64,000 bases of DNA from Candidatus Planktophila versatilis (GCF_002288105.1 NZ_CP016774.1:1240001-1304000); one strand, 5' to 3'. Counted from the first letter of the stretch, positions 26,928 through 35,871 are shown. Made by a program: numbers and translations. Notes: generated by a model not told the origin, from the sequence alone.

Positions 26928-27166
26928 TGAAAACCAGCGTAAAACTTCCACGACTTGGTGACACAGTGGATGAGGTTTTCCTTTTAAACTGGAAGAAATC
27001 AGTCGGTGACCAGGTTGAAGCTGGTGAGATGGTCCTTGAGGTAGAAACTGATAAAGCTTCGGTTGAAGTTCCATCTCCCGTGAGTGGGAAAATTACTGAA
27101 CTCCTATTTAAGGAGAACGACGCAATAAAAACGGGCGACGTCATTTTTACCTGCGAAACCAATTAA
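26927..27166 (+). CDS. Free-standing lipoyl-domain protein
   Basis: The 79-aa protein is a single lipoyl/biotinyl domain and nothing else: VKLPRLGDTVDEVFLLNWKKSVGDQVEAGE, then the lipoylation site ETDKASVEVPSPVSG (Lys in DKA), then ELLFKENDAIKTGDVIF. A normal E2 would continue with a peripheral-subunit-binding domain and an acyltransferase of more than 250 aa. Here a stop and the next gene's ribosome-binding site follow at once, with no downstream E2-like reading frame. It must act as a mobile acyl carrier for the E1 encoded upstream, with an E2/E3 encoded elsewhere or a different acceptor. Confidence 0.85.
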   Translation: MKTSVKLPRLGDTVDEVFLLNWKKSVGDQVEAGEMVLEVETDKASVEVPSPVSGKITELLFKENDAIKTGDVIFTCETN

Positions 27167-27176
27167 GGGAGATAAA

Positions 27177-28295
27177 GTGCCAATTATAGAAAAAATCGAG
27201 ACGATTCCGATAAAGGTACCTCTTAAACACCTCTACAAAGGTTCGTACTACAAGATGCGTAACCGCTGCACAATCATTACCAGAATTACCACATCTGATG
27301 GAATAGTCGGCCAAAGCTATAACGCTGACACAGATGAAGAGCAGCACGAAGTCTTAGGCATTATCCATGACGAGATTGTTCCTGCGATTATCGGCATGGA
27401 CTCGCGCCAGATTGAAAAAGTGTGGCACGCAATGCTTCCCGTTACCTTCGATCAATTGCGCGATCGCGCAATTCCGATGCAATCTATTGCATGTATCGAT
27501 AGTGCGCTCTGGGATGCATTTGGAAAGCGCGTTAACCAGCCTTTATGGCGCCTATGGGGTGGATTCCGAGATCGGATTCCAATGATTGGAATTGGTGGTT
27601 ACTACGGTTCCAGTGAAGCTGACTTAGAACGTGAACTTCAATTTTTCAAGGAAGAAACTGGCACAGTTGGTATGAAATTTAAGATTGGGGCAAAACCGCC
27701 TGAGGAAGATGCCGCCAGATTAAAGCTAGCTAAGAAAATTGTTGGTGATGATTTTCTATTCGTAGTTGATGCCAATCAGGGATATACCGTTCCGGAAGCA
27801 CTGGCATTCTTGGCATGCATTGAGGATTCGATTGAGTTGCGTTGGTTTGAAGAGCCAACTCGTTGGCATTCAGATTGGCGCGGGCTTCGTGACATTCGAA
27901 CTCGTGGAAATGTCAATGTTGCCGCTGGACAAAGTGAGTTCACCAAACTTGGTATGCGCGAGCTAATGGTCAATGATGCAATCGATGTATGTAACTACGA
28001 TGCTTCATGGGGCGGAGGCCCGACTGAATGGCGCCGCGTTGCTGCTCTTGCCGCCACTTTTGATGTGCAACTAGGTCACCATGAAGAGGCTCAAGTGTCA
28101 TCGCATTTATTGGCATCGGTGCCTCACGGAACCTATACCGAATGCTTCTCCCCAACCCGAGATCCTATTTTCTGGGAGATGCTTGCAAATAAGAAGCCGC
28201 TCGATAATGGCAACTTCCTGCTCTCAGAAGAGCCTGGATTTGGCTGGGAGCTAGACGAGGACTTCATTGCAAAATACAGGATTGATAAGAATTAA
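27177..28295 (+). CDS. Enolase-superfamily dehydratase, paralogue 1
   Basis: This is a 372-aa mandelate-racemase-type enzyme. The acid/base motif KFK is seen in GMKFKIG, metal ligands in VVDANQGYT, WFEEPTRW and AAGQSEFTK, and a histidine in LGHHEEAQVSSH. It is closely related to the gene at 34744 (shared VPL.H.YKGS.YKM, LWGG(F/Y)R, IGGYYGS, HGTY). GTG start with AAGGGAG upstream, 10 nt after the lipoyl gene, so it belongs to the E1 operon. It would dehydrate a sugar acid whose 2-keto-3-deoxy product could feed the E1 enzyme. Substrate is unknown. Confidence 0.8.
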   Translation: MPIIEKIETIPIKVPLKHLYKGSYYKMRNRCTIITRITTSDGIVGQSYNADTDEEQHEVLGIIHDEIVPAIIGMDSRQIEKVWHAMLPVTFDQLRDRAIPMQSIACIDSALWDAFGKRVNQPLWRLWGGFRDRIPMIGIGGYYGSSEADLERELQFFKEETGTVGMKFKIGAKPPEEDAARLKLAKKIVGDDFLFVVDANQGYTVPEALAFLACIEDSIELRWFEEPTRWHSDWRGLRDIRTRGNVNVAAGQSEFTKLGMRELMVNDAIDVCNYDASWGGGPTEWRRVAALAATFDVQLGHHEEAQVSSHLLASVPHGTYTECFSPTRDPIFWEMLANKKPLDNGNFLLSEEPGFGWELDEDFIAKYRIDKN

Positions 28296-28309
28296 CTCCC
28301 TGTAATTTC

Positions 28310-28350
28310 TTGCAAGCAAGGTAATTCTCCTATAATGCGGTGAACGCATT
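28310..28350 (+). promoter_or_regulatory. Promoter and inverted repeat before the LacI gene at 28409
   Basis: TTGCAA (28310-28315), a short 15-bp spacer and a perfect -10 TATAAT (28331-28336) are followed by AATGCG-GTGAA-CGCATT (28334-28350), a perfect 6-bp-arm inverted repeat overlapping the -10. This could be an autoregulatory site of a kind different from the CG-centred operators nearby. Confidence 0.5.
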
Positions 28351-28408
28351 TACTCCTTTGTAGACTCCACACACCGCAAAAGAAGATAGCCCTGCGAAAG
28401 GCAAAGTT

Positions 28409-29455
28409 TTGAAATCAAAGAAAGTAGCTAGGGTCCGAATCGAGGATGTTGCTGCCCAAGCGGGTGTGGCTATCTCTAGTGTTTCTCGTGTTCTCTCCGG
28501 ACATAAGTCGGTCTCGGAAACAATGAAAATAAGGGTTGAGAAGGCTGTAAATAACCTTGGATATAGACCTGATCATCTAGCGCAATCTTTGCGTCGCGGA
28601 ACAACACACACCATCGGATTTATGATCCGAGACATCATGAACCCGTTTTTCTCAACTATCGCGCAAAGTTGTGAAGCAGAGCTACGCAAATCTCATTACT
28701 CCATGATTCTAATCAATTCATCAGGCACAGAAGATACCGAAAAATTAAACTTTGCTATTTTAAAGAGCAGGCGTGTGGACGGCGTCATCGCATCGCTGGT
28801 CTCTGAGACATCTGATAGCGTCAAAGAAGACCTCGAATTATTCGGTGCACCAACGGTTCTCCTAGATCGTAAGTTGCCCGGAGTCACCAGTAGCGCCGTA
28901 CTCAGCGATCATGCATTGGGTGTTAAAAAGGCAGTTGCACACCTTCTTTCACAGGGCCACACCCGCATTGCCTTCATCTCAGGGCCAAAAGATATGTATG
29001 TAACAAAGAACCGCTTAGAAGGTTTTAGATCCGCTTATAAAGATGCTGATGAGAAGATCTACCCTGAGCTCATCCGACTTAAGGACTTTACTGAAAAATA
29101 TGCCAAGGAAGAAACTTTAAAATTGTTTAAGCTCCCAAAGCCGCCTACAGCTATTTTAACTGGTGGAATTGGAGCTTCCGGTGGCACGTTGCATGCCCTT
29201 AAAGAGATCGGAAAAGTGCCAGAGAAGGATGTCACCATCGTTGCCCTAGATGAATGGCCTTTATTTGACTTGTTAAACCCACCTATTTCTTCGGTCTATC
29301 GAAATCCTGAATTAATCGGTAGATATGCTGCTGAGCTGATTCTGGAGTTAATCCGTGGCGAGGCTCCAAGAACTATCTTGATTCCGACGACTTTCCATAA
29401 CGTTGCAGAGACGAAGGCTAGAACAAATAGCAATAAAGGAAAGAAGTCCTACTAA
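28409..29455 (+). CDS. LacI-family regulator, paralogue 1
   Basis: The helix-turn-helix VRIEDVAAQAGVAISSVSRVLSGHKSVSE is followed by hinge YRPDHLAQSLRRG and a sugar-sensing domain (TIGFMIRDIMNPFFSTIAQ; GGIGASGGTLHALKEIG). It has a TTG start with AAAGG about 9 nt upstream and is 348 aa. It is strongly similar over its full length to the regulator at 36021, including identical recognition helix residues (VAISSVSRVLSGH). It sits directly after a paralogous dehydratase, and is a candidate binder of the GGnAnCGnTnCC operators at 19214, 24821 and 35898. Confidence 0.87.
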   Translation: MKSKKVARVRIEDVAAQAGVAISSVSRVLSGHKSVSETMKIRVEKAVNNLGYRPDHLAQSLRRGTTHTIGFMIRDIMNPFFSTIAQSCEAELRKSHYSMILINSSGTEDTEKLNFAILKSRRVDGVIASLVSETSDSVKEDLELFGAPTVLLDRKLPGVTSSAVLSDHALGVKKAVAHLLSQGHTRIAFISGPKDMYVTKNRLEGFRSAYKDADEKIYPELIRLKDFTEKYAKEETLKLFKLPKPPTAILTGGIGASGGTLHALKEIGKVPEKDVTIVALDEWPLFDLLNPPISSVYRNPELIGRYAAELILELIRGEAPRTILIPTTFHNVAETKARTNSNKGKKSY

Positions 29456-29486
29456 ATTTCTTTGATTCTTAACAGTCTAAGAGCTA

Positions 29487-30929
29487 CTAGATAACAACCA
29501 TCTCAATATCAAGAAGTTCTGCAATTGAACGCAGTTCTGCCACGCGGTGGCCGGTTCCTAGCGCCCAGTGGTGAGGCACTCCAGTAGCACTCCAAGCATC
29601 ACACCATTCACCTGGATTCATTCCAAAATCAATCAGTGATGTTGTATTTCCAAGCAGAAGACGCGGTCCAGCAACAACTTCGCCTTCGGAGGCAACGAAT
29701 TGATAGCTGCCGTTCTTGCGTTGATTAACTCCAAAGGTAGTGACCGGTCCATGTTTGACACCGATTTCAACCGAAACTCCATAACCACGCTTACCGTGGA
29801 AAACACCGAGGCCACGAAGAATCGGACGGTCATTGGTAATAGATAGGTGAGCAGGGCCATCGTGGCCCATTTCAACAACACCAGAATTAAAGTTAAGTCC
29901 CTGGAACTCAGTGAAAGATCCACCTGCGCCAATTCGATCAAACATCAACATTCCGATGGATGTGCGCAATTCATACTCACCCACAGCAGGAACACCTTCT
30001 GCAGTAAGAAGTGAACAACCAAGAATCATTCCAGCACCGAGGCGCTCGTGAATTTCTCCATCGAGACCACGGTGGTAGTAAGCAAGACTTGAAATATCGA
30101 AATCATCAATGAGGCGGCGAAGTCCAACTGCTACTTGTCCTGCCCAACGCAAATCATCATCGTTAACTGTTGAATCTAAATCAAAGATTGAACGAGTTTC
30201 ATCAAGGACTGCGTTAATCTCTTTTTCAGTTGCCTTTTCAACGCGCACGCGTAAGTCATCAAATTCAAGCACTTCCATATGACCACCAAAGTGTGTAGTT
30301 ACCATAGTCATATCGGTGGATACATCTAACATTCCAGGGTAAAGGTGGCCCATAATGCCATGACGTGAGTTACGAAGCATTGCGCGAATTCCAGCAGCTT
30401 GAATCCAACCATGAATCTTTGTCCATGCGCGTTCTTCGCGTAGGAATCCTGATACTGATCGGAATGGAACTCCGGCCCGCTCAAATGCGTTAGCTACTTC
30501 TGGCAGTGGACAAGCTCCACAGTATGCCAGCCAATCACCGGTGTCGAAATTTGCGTGATCCATCTGTTCAGTTGGTTGCAAGTTAATTACGAGCACAGGC
30601 GAATTAGAACGCTGGGCAATAGGAATAACCATTGATGATGTCATGTAGGTAGTTAAGAACATTACGATCATGTCACAGCCTGCAGCACGTAACTTCTCAG
30701 CAGCTATTGCACCTTCTTGTGGATCAGAGATAAATCCAGCATCAACTAGTTCAACATCCATCGCCCCGATACGTTGTGAGACATACTTTGCTGATGCTTG
30801 TAGTTGCGGCAAGAGATGTGGAAATTGCGGCCAGTATGTGCCGAGTCCGCCGGCAACTAAACCAACCTTGATAGTCCTCTTAGGTCGACGAGCAGGAATG
30901 ATTCTCTGTGTAGAAACATTGACCGTCAT
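29487..30929 (-). CDS. L-arabinose/L-fucose isomerase-family protein (AraA-like)
   Basis: This 480-aa protein has the AraA/FucI fold. The N-terminal Rossmann-like domain is KVGLVAGGLGTYWPQFP, followed by MIVMFLTTYMTSS and a long substrate domain with AEGVPAVGEYELRT and EMGHDGPAH. The tail VPHHWALGTGHRVAELRSIAELLDIEMVV closely follows the C-terminus of AraA, including a His at the position of the AraA catalytic histidine. It is the last gene of the ABC transporter operon (3 nt after the permease; GGAG before the ATG). It likely isomerises the imported aldose. Which sugar is unknown; similarity to true L-arabinose isomerases appears moderate. Confidence 0.75.
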   Translation of the reverse strand: MTVNVSTQRIIPARRPKRTIKVGLVAGGLGTYWPQFPHLLPQLQASAKYVSQRIGAMDVELVDAGFISDPQEGAIAAEKLRAAGCDMIVMFLTTYMTSSMVIPIAQRSNSPVLVINLQPTEQMDHANFDTGDWLAYCGACPLPEVANAFERAGVPFRSVSGFLREERAWTKIHGWIQAAGIRAMLRNSRHGIMGHLYPGMLDVSTDMTMVTTHFGGHMEVLEFDDLRVRVEKATEKEINAVLDETRSIFDLDSTVNDDDLRWAGQVAVGLRRLIDDFDISSLAYYHRGLDGEIHERLGAGMILGCSLLTAEGVPAVGEYELRTSIGMLMFDRIGAGGSFTEFQGLNFNSGVVEMGHDGPAHLSITNDRPILRGLGVFHGKRGYGVSVEIGVKHGPVTTFGVNQRKNGSYQFVASEGEVVAGPRLLLGNTTSLIDFGMNPGEWCDAWSATGVPHHWALGTGHRVAELRSIAELLDIEMVVI

Positions 30930-30932
30930 GCG

Positions 30933-31919
30933 TTAACTCCTAGTGCTATTGAGTTTGGCTCGAATAGAGTCGAAGGAAACAGCAAGAATAAGCATCAAGC
31001 CTTGAGCAATACGCTGCCAGAAGGTTGGTACATCCATCAGAATCAGACCGTTGTTCAAGATACCCACGATGAGTAGTCCTAGAACTGTTCCTAAGATTGA
31101 ACCTCGGCCACCAGCAAGGCTGGCGCCACCAAGAACGATTGCTGTGATCACCTGAAGTTCAAGTCCTAGACCTGAGTTTGGAGAACCTGCAGAAAGTTGT
31201 GAGGTAAGGACAGCACCTGCAAGAGCCGATGCAACTGCAGAGAGAATAAATGTCTGGAAGATAATTCGATTAGAGCGAATACCTACAACACGGGCTGCAT
31301 TGGGATTTGAACCAATTGCATAAATTGAGCGACCAAACTTTGTATATCGAAGCGTGATCGCTCCAAGAAGAGCAATCACCGCGAAAATGATGATTGGGAG
31401 TGGAATCTTGAGCGGTTGAGCGGTTCCTAGCCATTCAAAGTCGTTCATGCCCACTGTCTGGCCGTTACCAATTAGAAGGGCTACTCCATAGAGGAATCCA
31501 AGGCCGCCAAGGGTGGTAATCAGCGAGTTAACACCAACGACGGTCACAAGGAATCCATTAAAACATCCAAAGACCAATCCAAAGGCGAGAACTGCAAGCA
31601 TTCCAACTGCCACCCCTTGGGAGTTCACAACTTGAGCAAGCATCATTCCAGATACTGCAGCAGCTGATCCAACGGATAGATCGATATGACCTGCGATAAT
31701 TAAAAATGTAGATGGGATACAGACAATTCCAGTTACTGCAGCGTTGGCAAGAATATTTCTGAAGTTTTCGACTTGGAAGAAGTATTCGCTGGCGACACTG
31801 AAATACATCATCATCAAAACAAGCACAGCAATAAGCGGAGCGGTGTCAGGAATCTTGCGAGACTTCTTTGCACCATCTTCGGTGCCTGCTGTCACTGATT
31901 TAGCTCTATTCTTAATCAT
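30933..31919 (-). CDS. CUT2-family sugar ABC transporter permease (RbsC-like)
   Basis: This 328-aa membrane protein has about 8-10 hydrophobic segments. GHIDLSVGSAAAVSGM is the canonical motif near the first third of CUT2 permeases, and the coupling-helix region RYTKFGRSIYAIGSNPNAARVVGI, the VLGGASLAGGRGSILGT motif and a GILNNGL segment follow. It partners the ATPase (14 bp upstream) and substrate-binding protein in a monosaccharide importer. AGGAG precedes the ATG. Confidence 0.92.
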   Translation of the reverse strand: MIKNRAKSVTAGTEDGAKKSRKIPDTAPLIAVLVLMMMYFSVASEYFFQVENFRNILANAAVTGIVCIPSTFLIIAGHIDLSVGSAAAVSGMMLAQVVNSQGVAVGMLAVLAFGLVFGCFNGFLVTVVGVNSLITTLGGLGFLYGVALLIGNGQTVGMNDFEWLGTAQPLKIPLPIIIFAVIALLGAITLRYTKFGRSIYAIGSNPNAARVVGIRSNRIIFQTFILSAVASALAGAVLTSQLSAGSPNSGLGLELQVITAIVLGGASLAGGRGSILGTVLGLLIVGILNNGLILMDVPTFWQRIAQGLMLILAVSFDSIRAKLNSTRS

Positions 31920-31933
31920 TTTGCTATGTGCTC

Positions 31934-33424
31934 CTAACTTGACGCTTCTATTAGATTGCTGGCTTGAACAAGATCATCGGTAAATTCTGCAGATATTGCA
32001 CCCCGGGAAATGACGAGTGCACGGTCTGCGAGAAGAACTACTTCTTCATAATCAGATGTGGCAACAAGAACAGCCATGTTGCTCTCTTTCGCTTGTTTAC
32101 GAATAATTTCATAGATATCACGACGCGCTCCAACATCCACACCTCGTGTAGGTTCAACAAGGAGAAGCACATTTACCTTTGCCTCAAACCAACGGCCAAG
32201 AAGAACTTTCTGCTGATTTCCACCCGAGAGAGTTGAAATCTCTTGTGATGGCCCGCGGCGCGAGCTGATAGAGAGCGCTTCTTGCCATGTTCCATAAGCC
32301 TTTTCTTCATCTGCGTTCTTCACAAAACCAAACTTAGCCATCCGATCCCATGAACTAACAGCGAGATTTTCGGCCACAGAGCGAATCGCAAAGGAGCCAA
32401 GTCGTTGGCGGTCTGCAGGCAGGTAGCCAATCTTCTTAGAGGTAGAGTCTTGCGGAGACTTAGGAGTGAATTTCTCTCCGTACATGCTTATCTCGCCAGA
32501 CTTAAGTGGGCGCAAACCAAAAATACTCTCGAGAATTTCAGAGGTGCCAGAACCAATTTTTCCAAATAAACAGAGAACCTCACCTTGATGAACATCAAAT
32601 GAAATGTCATTAAAAACATGTCCGTCGGAGAGGTTATTCACAACTAGGGCGCGAGTATCTCCTTTAGAAACTACTGGACGTACGTTTTGTACAGTTGCGT
32701 GGCCAAGCATCGCAGTTACCAATTCTTCACGTGAGACTTCTTGAGCCACTTCATTGAGTACAGAGTCGCCATCACGGAGCACCTGTACGCGGTCTGCAAC
32801 GCGGTTGACTTCATCAAGGCGATGGGTGATGTAGACCATTCCTACACCTTGGGCTTTTAGTTGATCCATTACTTTAAAAAGGCGCTCAACTTCAATGTTT
32901 GAAAGAGCTGCCGATGGTTCATCCAGAACAAGAATTTTTGCATTTTGAATAAGAGCTCGTGCAATCTCAAGCAACTGCCGCTCTCCCACGCGCAGTGAGC
33001 CTGCTTCTGCATCGAGTGGAATATCTACTTCGAGCCGATTAAGGACTTCTTTTGCCTTTGCCTTCAGCTCTTTCCACGCAATCTTTCCACCGGATGTCGG
33101 CCATTGGCCAAGAGAAATATTTTCAGCAACGGTGAGTGCGGGAGCATCGTTAAGTTCTTGAAAAATCATACGAATACCGAGTTCTCTCGCTTTAAATACA
33201 TCAAGCTGAGAGAACTCGGCACCGTTAACTTTAATAACGCCCTCTGTTGGAGGAATATCCCCCGCCAGAACCTTCACGAGAGTGGATTTACCTGCTCCGT
33301 TCTCCCCGAGAAGTGCAATGACTTCCCCGGCGTTTACAGATAAATCCACTCCGTGCAGAACTTCCACACTGTTATAAGACTTCTTAATGCCTTCCAAACG
33401 AATCAATTCCGTCTTATTCGACAT
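31934..33424 (-). CDS. CUT2-family sugar ABC transporter ATP-binding protein (RbsA-like)
   Basis: This is a 496-aa tandem ATPase. The first half has a normal Walker A GENGAGKST, signature LRVGERQLLEIARAL and Walker B ILVLDEPSAAL. The second half has a degenerate Walker A (GKIGSGTSE), a signature LSGGNQQKVLLGRW and VLLLVEPTRGVD, where the usual Asp before Glu is Val-Glu. Such asymmetry is normal for RbsA/MglA proteins. AAAGGG precedes the ATG. It energises the importer encoded by its neighbours. Confidence 0.93.
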   Translation of the reverse strand: MSNKTELIRLEGIKKSYNSVEVLHGVDLSVNAGEVIALLGENGAGKSTLVKVLAGDIPPTEGVIKVNGAEFSQLDVFKARELGIRMIFQELNDAPALTVAENISLGQWPTSGGKIAWKELKAKAKEVLNRLEVDIPLDAEAGSLRVGERQLLEIARALIQNAKILVLDEPSAALSNIEVERLFKVMDQLKAQGVGMVYITHRLDEVNRVADRVQVLRDGDSVLNEVAQEVSREELVTAMLGHATVQNVRPVVSKGDTRALVVNNLSDGHVFNDISFDVHQGEVLCLFGKIGSGTSEILESIFGLRPLKSGEISMYGEKFTPKSPQDSTSKKIGYLPADRQRLGSFAIRSVAENLAVSSWDRMAKFGFVKNADEEKAYGTWQEALSISSRRGPSQEISTLSGGNQQKVLLGRWFEAKVNVLLLVEPTRGVDVGARRDIYEIIRKQAKESNMAVLVATSDYEEVVLLADRALVISRGAISAEFTDDLVQASNLIEASS

Positions 33425-33479
33425 TTATAGAAACCCTTTCTAGCAGTTGGTTGTGAAGCGTTTTCCTACCTATGCAGTA

Positions 33480-34493
33480 TTACGCGCACTTCGCCTTTGA
33501 AGCTGGGAACAACTTAAATACGTTGTCCCCAGTTACTGCGACGTGCTTGATCTTCAATTGGAAAGGAACTTTCTTTCCCTTGATGAGATCAATAAGGTAA
33601 GGAACACCAATCTCGCCGTAACGCTCTGGGAAGTAAGCAGTTGCTCCGATCCAGTTAGGGTTCTTAGCGATATCGCAGTGAGCTGAAGCAGCTGCACCTT
33701 GTGAACCTGCATAAATATCCTGGTCGCGACCGATTGCTCTTGCAGCAGCAAATGCGCCTTGGATACCTTCATCGTTAATTGCTACAACAGCAATCTTCTT
33801 TGCGTTAGGAAGGGTTGTAAGTGCATCCTTCATCTTTGCAAGAGCTGGCTCAAGACGACCAGCATCAATCTGGATCAACTTGTCACCAATCTTGCCGCAA
33901 ACTGATTCGAAGCCTGTGCGGTATCCGCCCATACGTGCAGCGTTTACAACTCCAACTCCGTAATCTTCTAGTGAGATGAATGAATCAAACTCACAGTTGA
34001 ATGTCTTCTTGAAGTGTTCGCCGAGTGCTTTTCCGGTTACTTCACCGGCGTAGCTGTTGTCAGCTCCCATGAATGCGTCTTGACATGGATCTTGCTCAAT
34101 ATCAATTGCAATAACTGGAACTTGTGGGCCTGCCTTACAGATTGATGCAGAGGCTGATGCCACAGGCTGAAAATTCAAGATACCGTCAACTTTCTTTAAC
34201 TTGAATGTCTTTGCACAGTTTAGTGCCTTTGCAGCATCAAGTTTAGAGTCACAGTAAATTACCTTTGCTCCTGCTTTCTTAGCTTCACGCTTGATGGAAT
34301 CGCCAACATCCTTACCGAATCCGATTGCATCATCGAGTCCGATATATCCGATTGTGATTCCCTTACCACTGCCTTTGACCGCTGGACGGAACTCATACTG
34401 TCCTGCTGTAGCAGGAACTAGCGTTGAACCAACTAGTGCAGCAATTGCTAAAGCCGAAACAATACCTACTCGAGCTTTGGATAAAGTTTTCAT
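33480..34493 (-). CDS. Sugar ABC transporter substrate-binding protein
   Basis: This is a 337-aa secreted binding protein of the RbsB/type I periplasmic-binding family. A signal peptide (KARVGIVSALAIAALVGSTLVPATAG) is followed by TIGYIGLDDAIGFGKDVGDSIKREAKKAGAKVIYCDSK, VPVIAIDIEQDPC and FMGADNSYAGEVTGKALGEH. No lipobox cysteine is seen, so release or non-lipid anchoring is possible. It is the first gene of the four-gene importer/isomerase operon. Cysteines in the mature domain (CDS, NCAKTF, SICKAG, DPCQD) are unusually many. Confidence 0.88.
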   Translation of the reverse strand: MKTLSKARVGIVSALAIAALVGSTLVPATAGQYEFRPAVKGSGKGITIGYIGLDDAIGFGKDVGDSIKREAKKAGAKVIYCDSKLDAAKALNCAKTFKLKKVDGILNFQPVASASASICKAGPQVPVIAIDIEQDPCQDAFMGADNSYAGEVTGKALGEHFKKTFNCEFDSFISLEDYGVGVVNAARMGGYRTGFESVCGKIGDKLIQIDAGRLEPALAKMKDALTTLPNAKKIAVVAINDEGIQGAFAAARAIGRDQDIYAGSQGAAASAHCDIAKNPNWIGATAYFPERYGEIGVPYLIDLIKGKKVPFQLKIKHVAVTGDNVFKLFPASKAKCA

Positions 34494-34575
34494 CGTTCAC
34501 CGTTACCTTTCACTAACTTCGTTTTTTGATGAGGGATCCGTGTCGAATTCCCCATAAGCATTTCTTGCCTTAACT

Positions 34576-34587
34576 GGAATCCTTTCC
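34576..34587 (-). promoter_or_regulatory. Operator-like site upstream of the importer operon
   Basis: GGAATCCTTTCC matches the GGAAnCGnTTCC pattern of 35898 except for one base of the central CG. It lies 83 bp upstream of the binding-protein gene, 3' to a TTGACA on the minus strand (34607-34602). It may be a weak site for the paralogous LacI regulators. Confidence 0.35.
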
Positions 34588-34743
34588 TGCCAGGTGATGT
34601 GTGTCAATAGAAAACTCACCAATTACTCAAGATAAACTTATGTTATAAATTGAACAATGCATTGAAATACCCAGATTTTTTGAACAGACGCACGTATTCG
34701 TGCGCAGTATCTCTACTTACCAATTCACCTGGTCAGGGACGAA

Positions 34744-35871
34744 TTACTTTAGCTCTGATACCCGTTCAGCAATCCGATACTTCTTGATGTAATCACGGTC
34801 GAGTTCCCAACCGAGCCCAGGGGTGTCGTTGAGCTGCATATACCCATCTTTCAGCTTTGGACGGTTGGCGATCATGTTGTGCCAGATGGGATCTCGCATT
34901 GGGTGGAAGAACTCAAGGTAGGTACCGTGAGGAATGGATGCAAGTAGATGTGAAGCTACTTGCGGCTCTTCATGGTGTGCCATCTTTACGTCATAAACAG
35001 TTGCGATAGCCGCCGCCCGGCGCCATTCAGTGGGTCCACCCGACCACGATGAATCGAAGTTGCAGTAATCGATAGATCCGGTCTCCATCAGATCGCGGCA
35101 GCCTGCTGCTGAAAATTCAGTCTGTCCGGCAGTAACAGCGACGTTGCCGATATAGCGAACATCGCGCATCGCTTTTTTGTCGTTCTGCCAAATGCATGGC
35201 TCTTCAAACCATAAGAGATTATCGTCGGCAACTAAGTGTGAGAATTTGATTGCTTGCGGAACCGTGTAACCCTGATTGGCATCTACTGCAATGCGGAACT
35301 TATCCCCGCCCACGCGTCGAGCTTCTTTGAAGCGCTTGGCATCCTCTTCTGGCTCAAGACCGCCAATCTTAAATTTCATTCCGGCAAATTCCTCTTTGAG
35401 CAGATATTCAACTTCTTCTTGAATCGTTAAATCACTGCCGTAGTAGCCGCCGATTGTGATGACCGGAATCTTGGAGCGATAGCCACCCCATAGCTTCCAG
35501 AGTGGTGCGTTATATGCCTTGCCAAGTAGATCCCACAAAGTCACATCGATAGAGGCAGTTGCCACTAATCCAAGGCGACGATCACGAAGAATGTCCCATG
35601 TTGCAGGGCGGCAGAGCTCCCACAGCTTTTCAATTTCAAATGCATCCTTGCCCAAAATCAATGGGGCAAGCTCTTCATGAATAATGTTGTCAATTTCAAG
35701 TAGCCCCGCATCTTCATCGCCTGCATAGGCTTCACCGACGAGGCCAGATTTAGTGAAGATACGAGTGATGGTTGTCGAGCGGTGAGTCATCTTGTAGTGA
35801 CTGCCCTTATAAACCCGCTCTAAGGGAACACGGACTGACTCAGTTTCAACACGAGTGATGGTTAGGTCCAC
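34744..35871 (-). CDS. Enolase-superfamily dehydratase, paralogue 2
   Basis: This is a 375-aa enzyme with the KFK acid/base motif in GMKFKIGG, metal ligands in AVDANQGYT, WFEEPCIW and TAGQTEFSA, and a histidine in MAHHEEPQVASH. It is full-length similar to the gene at 27177. GTG start after AGGAGG. Its control region has a strong promoter and a perfect GGAAnCGnTTCC operator, and on the other side lies a LacI gene. It probably acts on the same kind of sugar acid as paralogue 1, possibly a different stereoisomer. Confidence 0.8.
   Translation of the reverse strand: MDLTITRVETESVRVPLERVYKGSHYKMTHRSTTITRIFTKSGLVGEAYAGDEDAGLLEIDNIIHEELAPLILGKDAFEIEKLWELCRPATWDILRDRRLGLVATASIDVTLWDLLGKAYNAPLWKLWGGYRSKIPVITIGGYYGSDLTIQEEVEYLLKEEFAGMKFKIGGLEPEEDAKRFKEARRVGGDKFRIAVDANQGYTVPQAIKFSHLVADDNLLWFEEPCIWQNDKKAMRDVRYIGNVAVTAGQTEFSAAGCRDLMETGSIDYCNFDSSWSGGPTEWRRAAAIATVYDVKMAHHEEPQVASHLLASIPHGTYLEFFHPMRDPIWHNMIANRPKLKDGYMQLNDTPGLGWELDRDYIKKYRIAERVSELK

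Noticed and set aside
33453-33466. GTGAAGCGTTTTCC as another LacI-type operator
   Set aside because: Only the AAnCGnTT core is symmetric and the outer arms do not match; it lies in a 55-bp gap inside an operon with no visible promoter.
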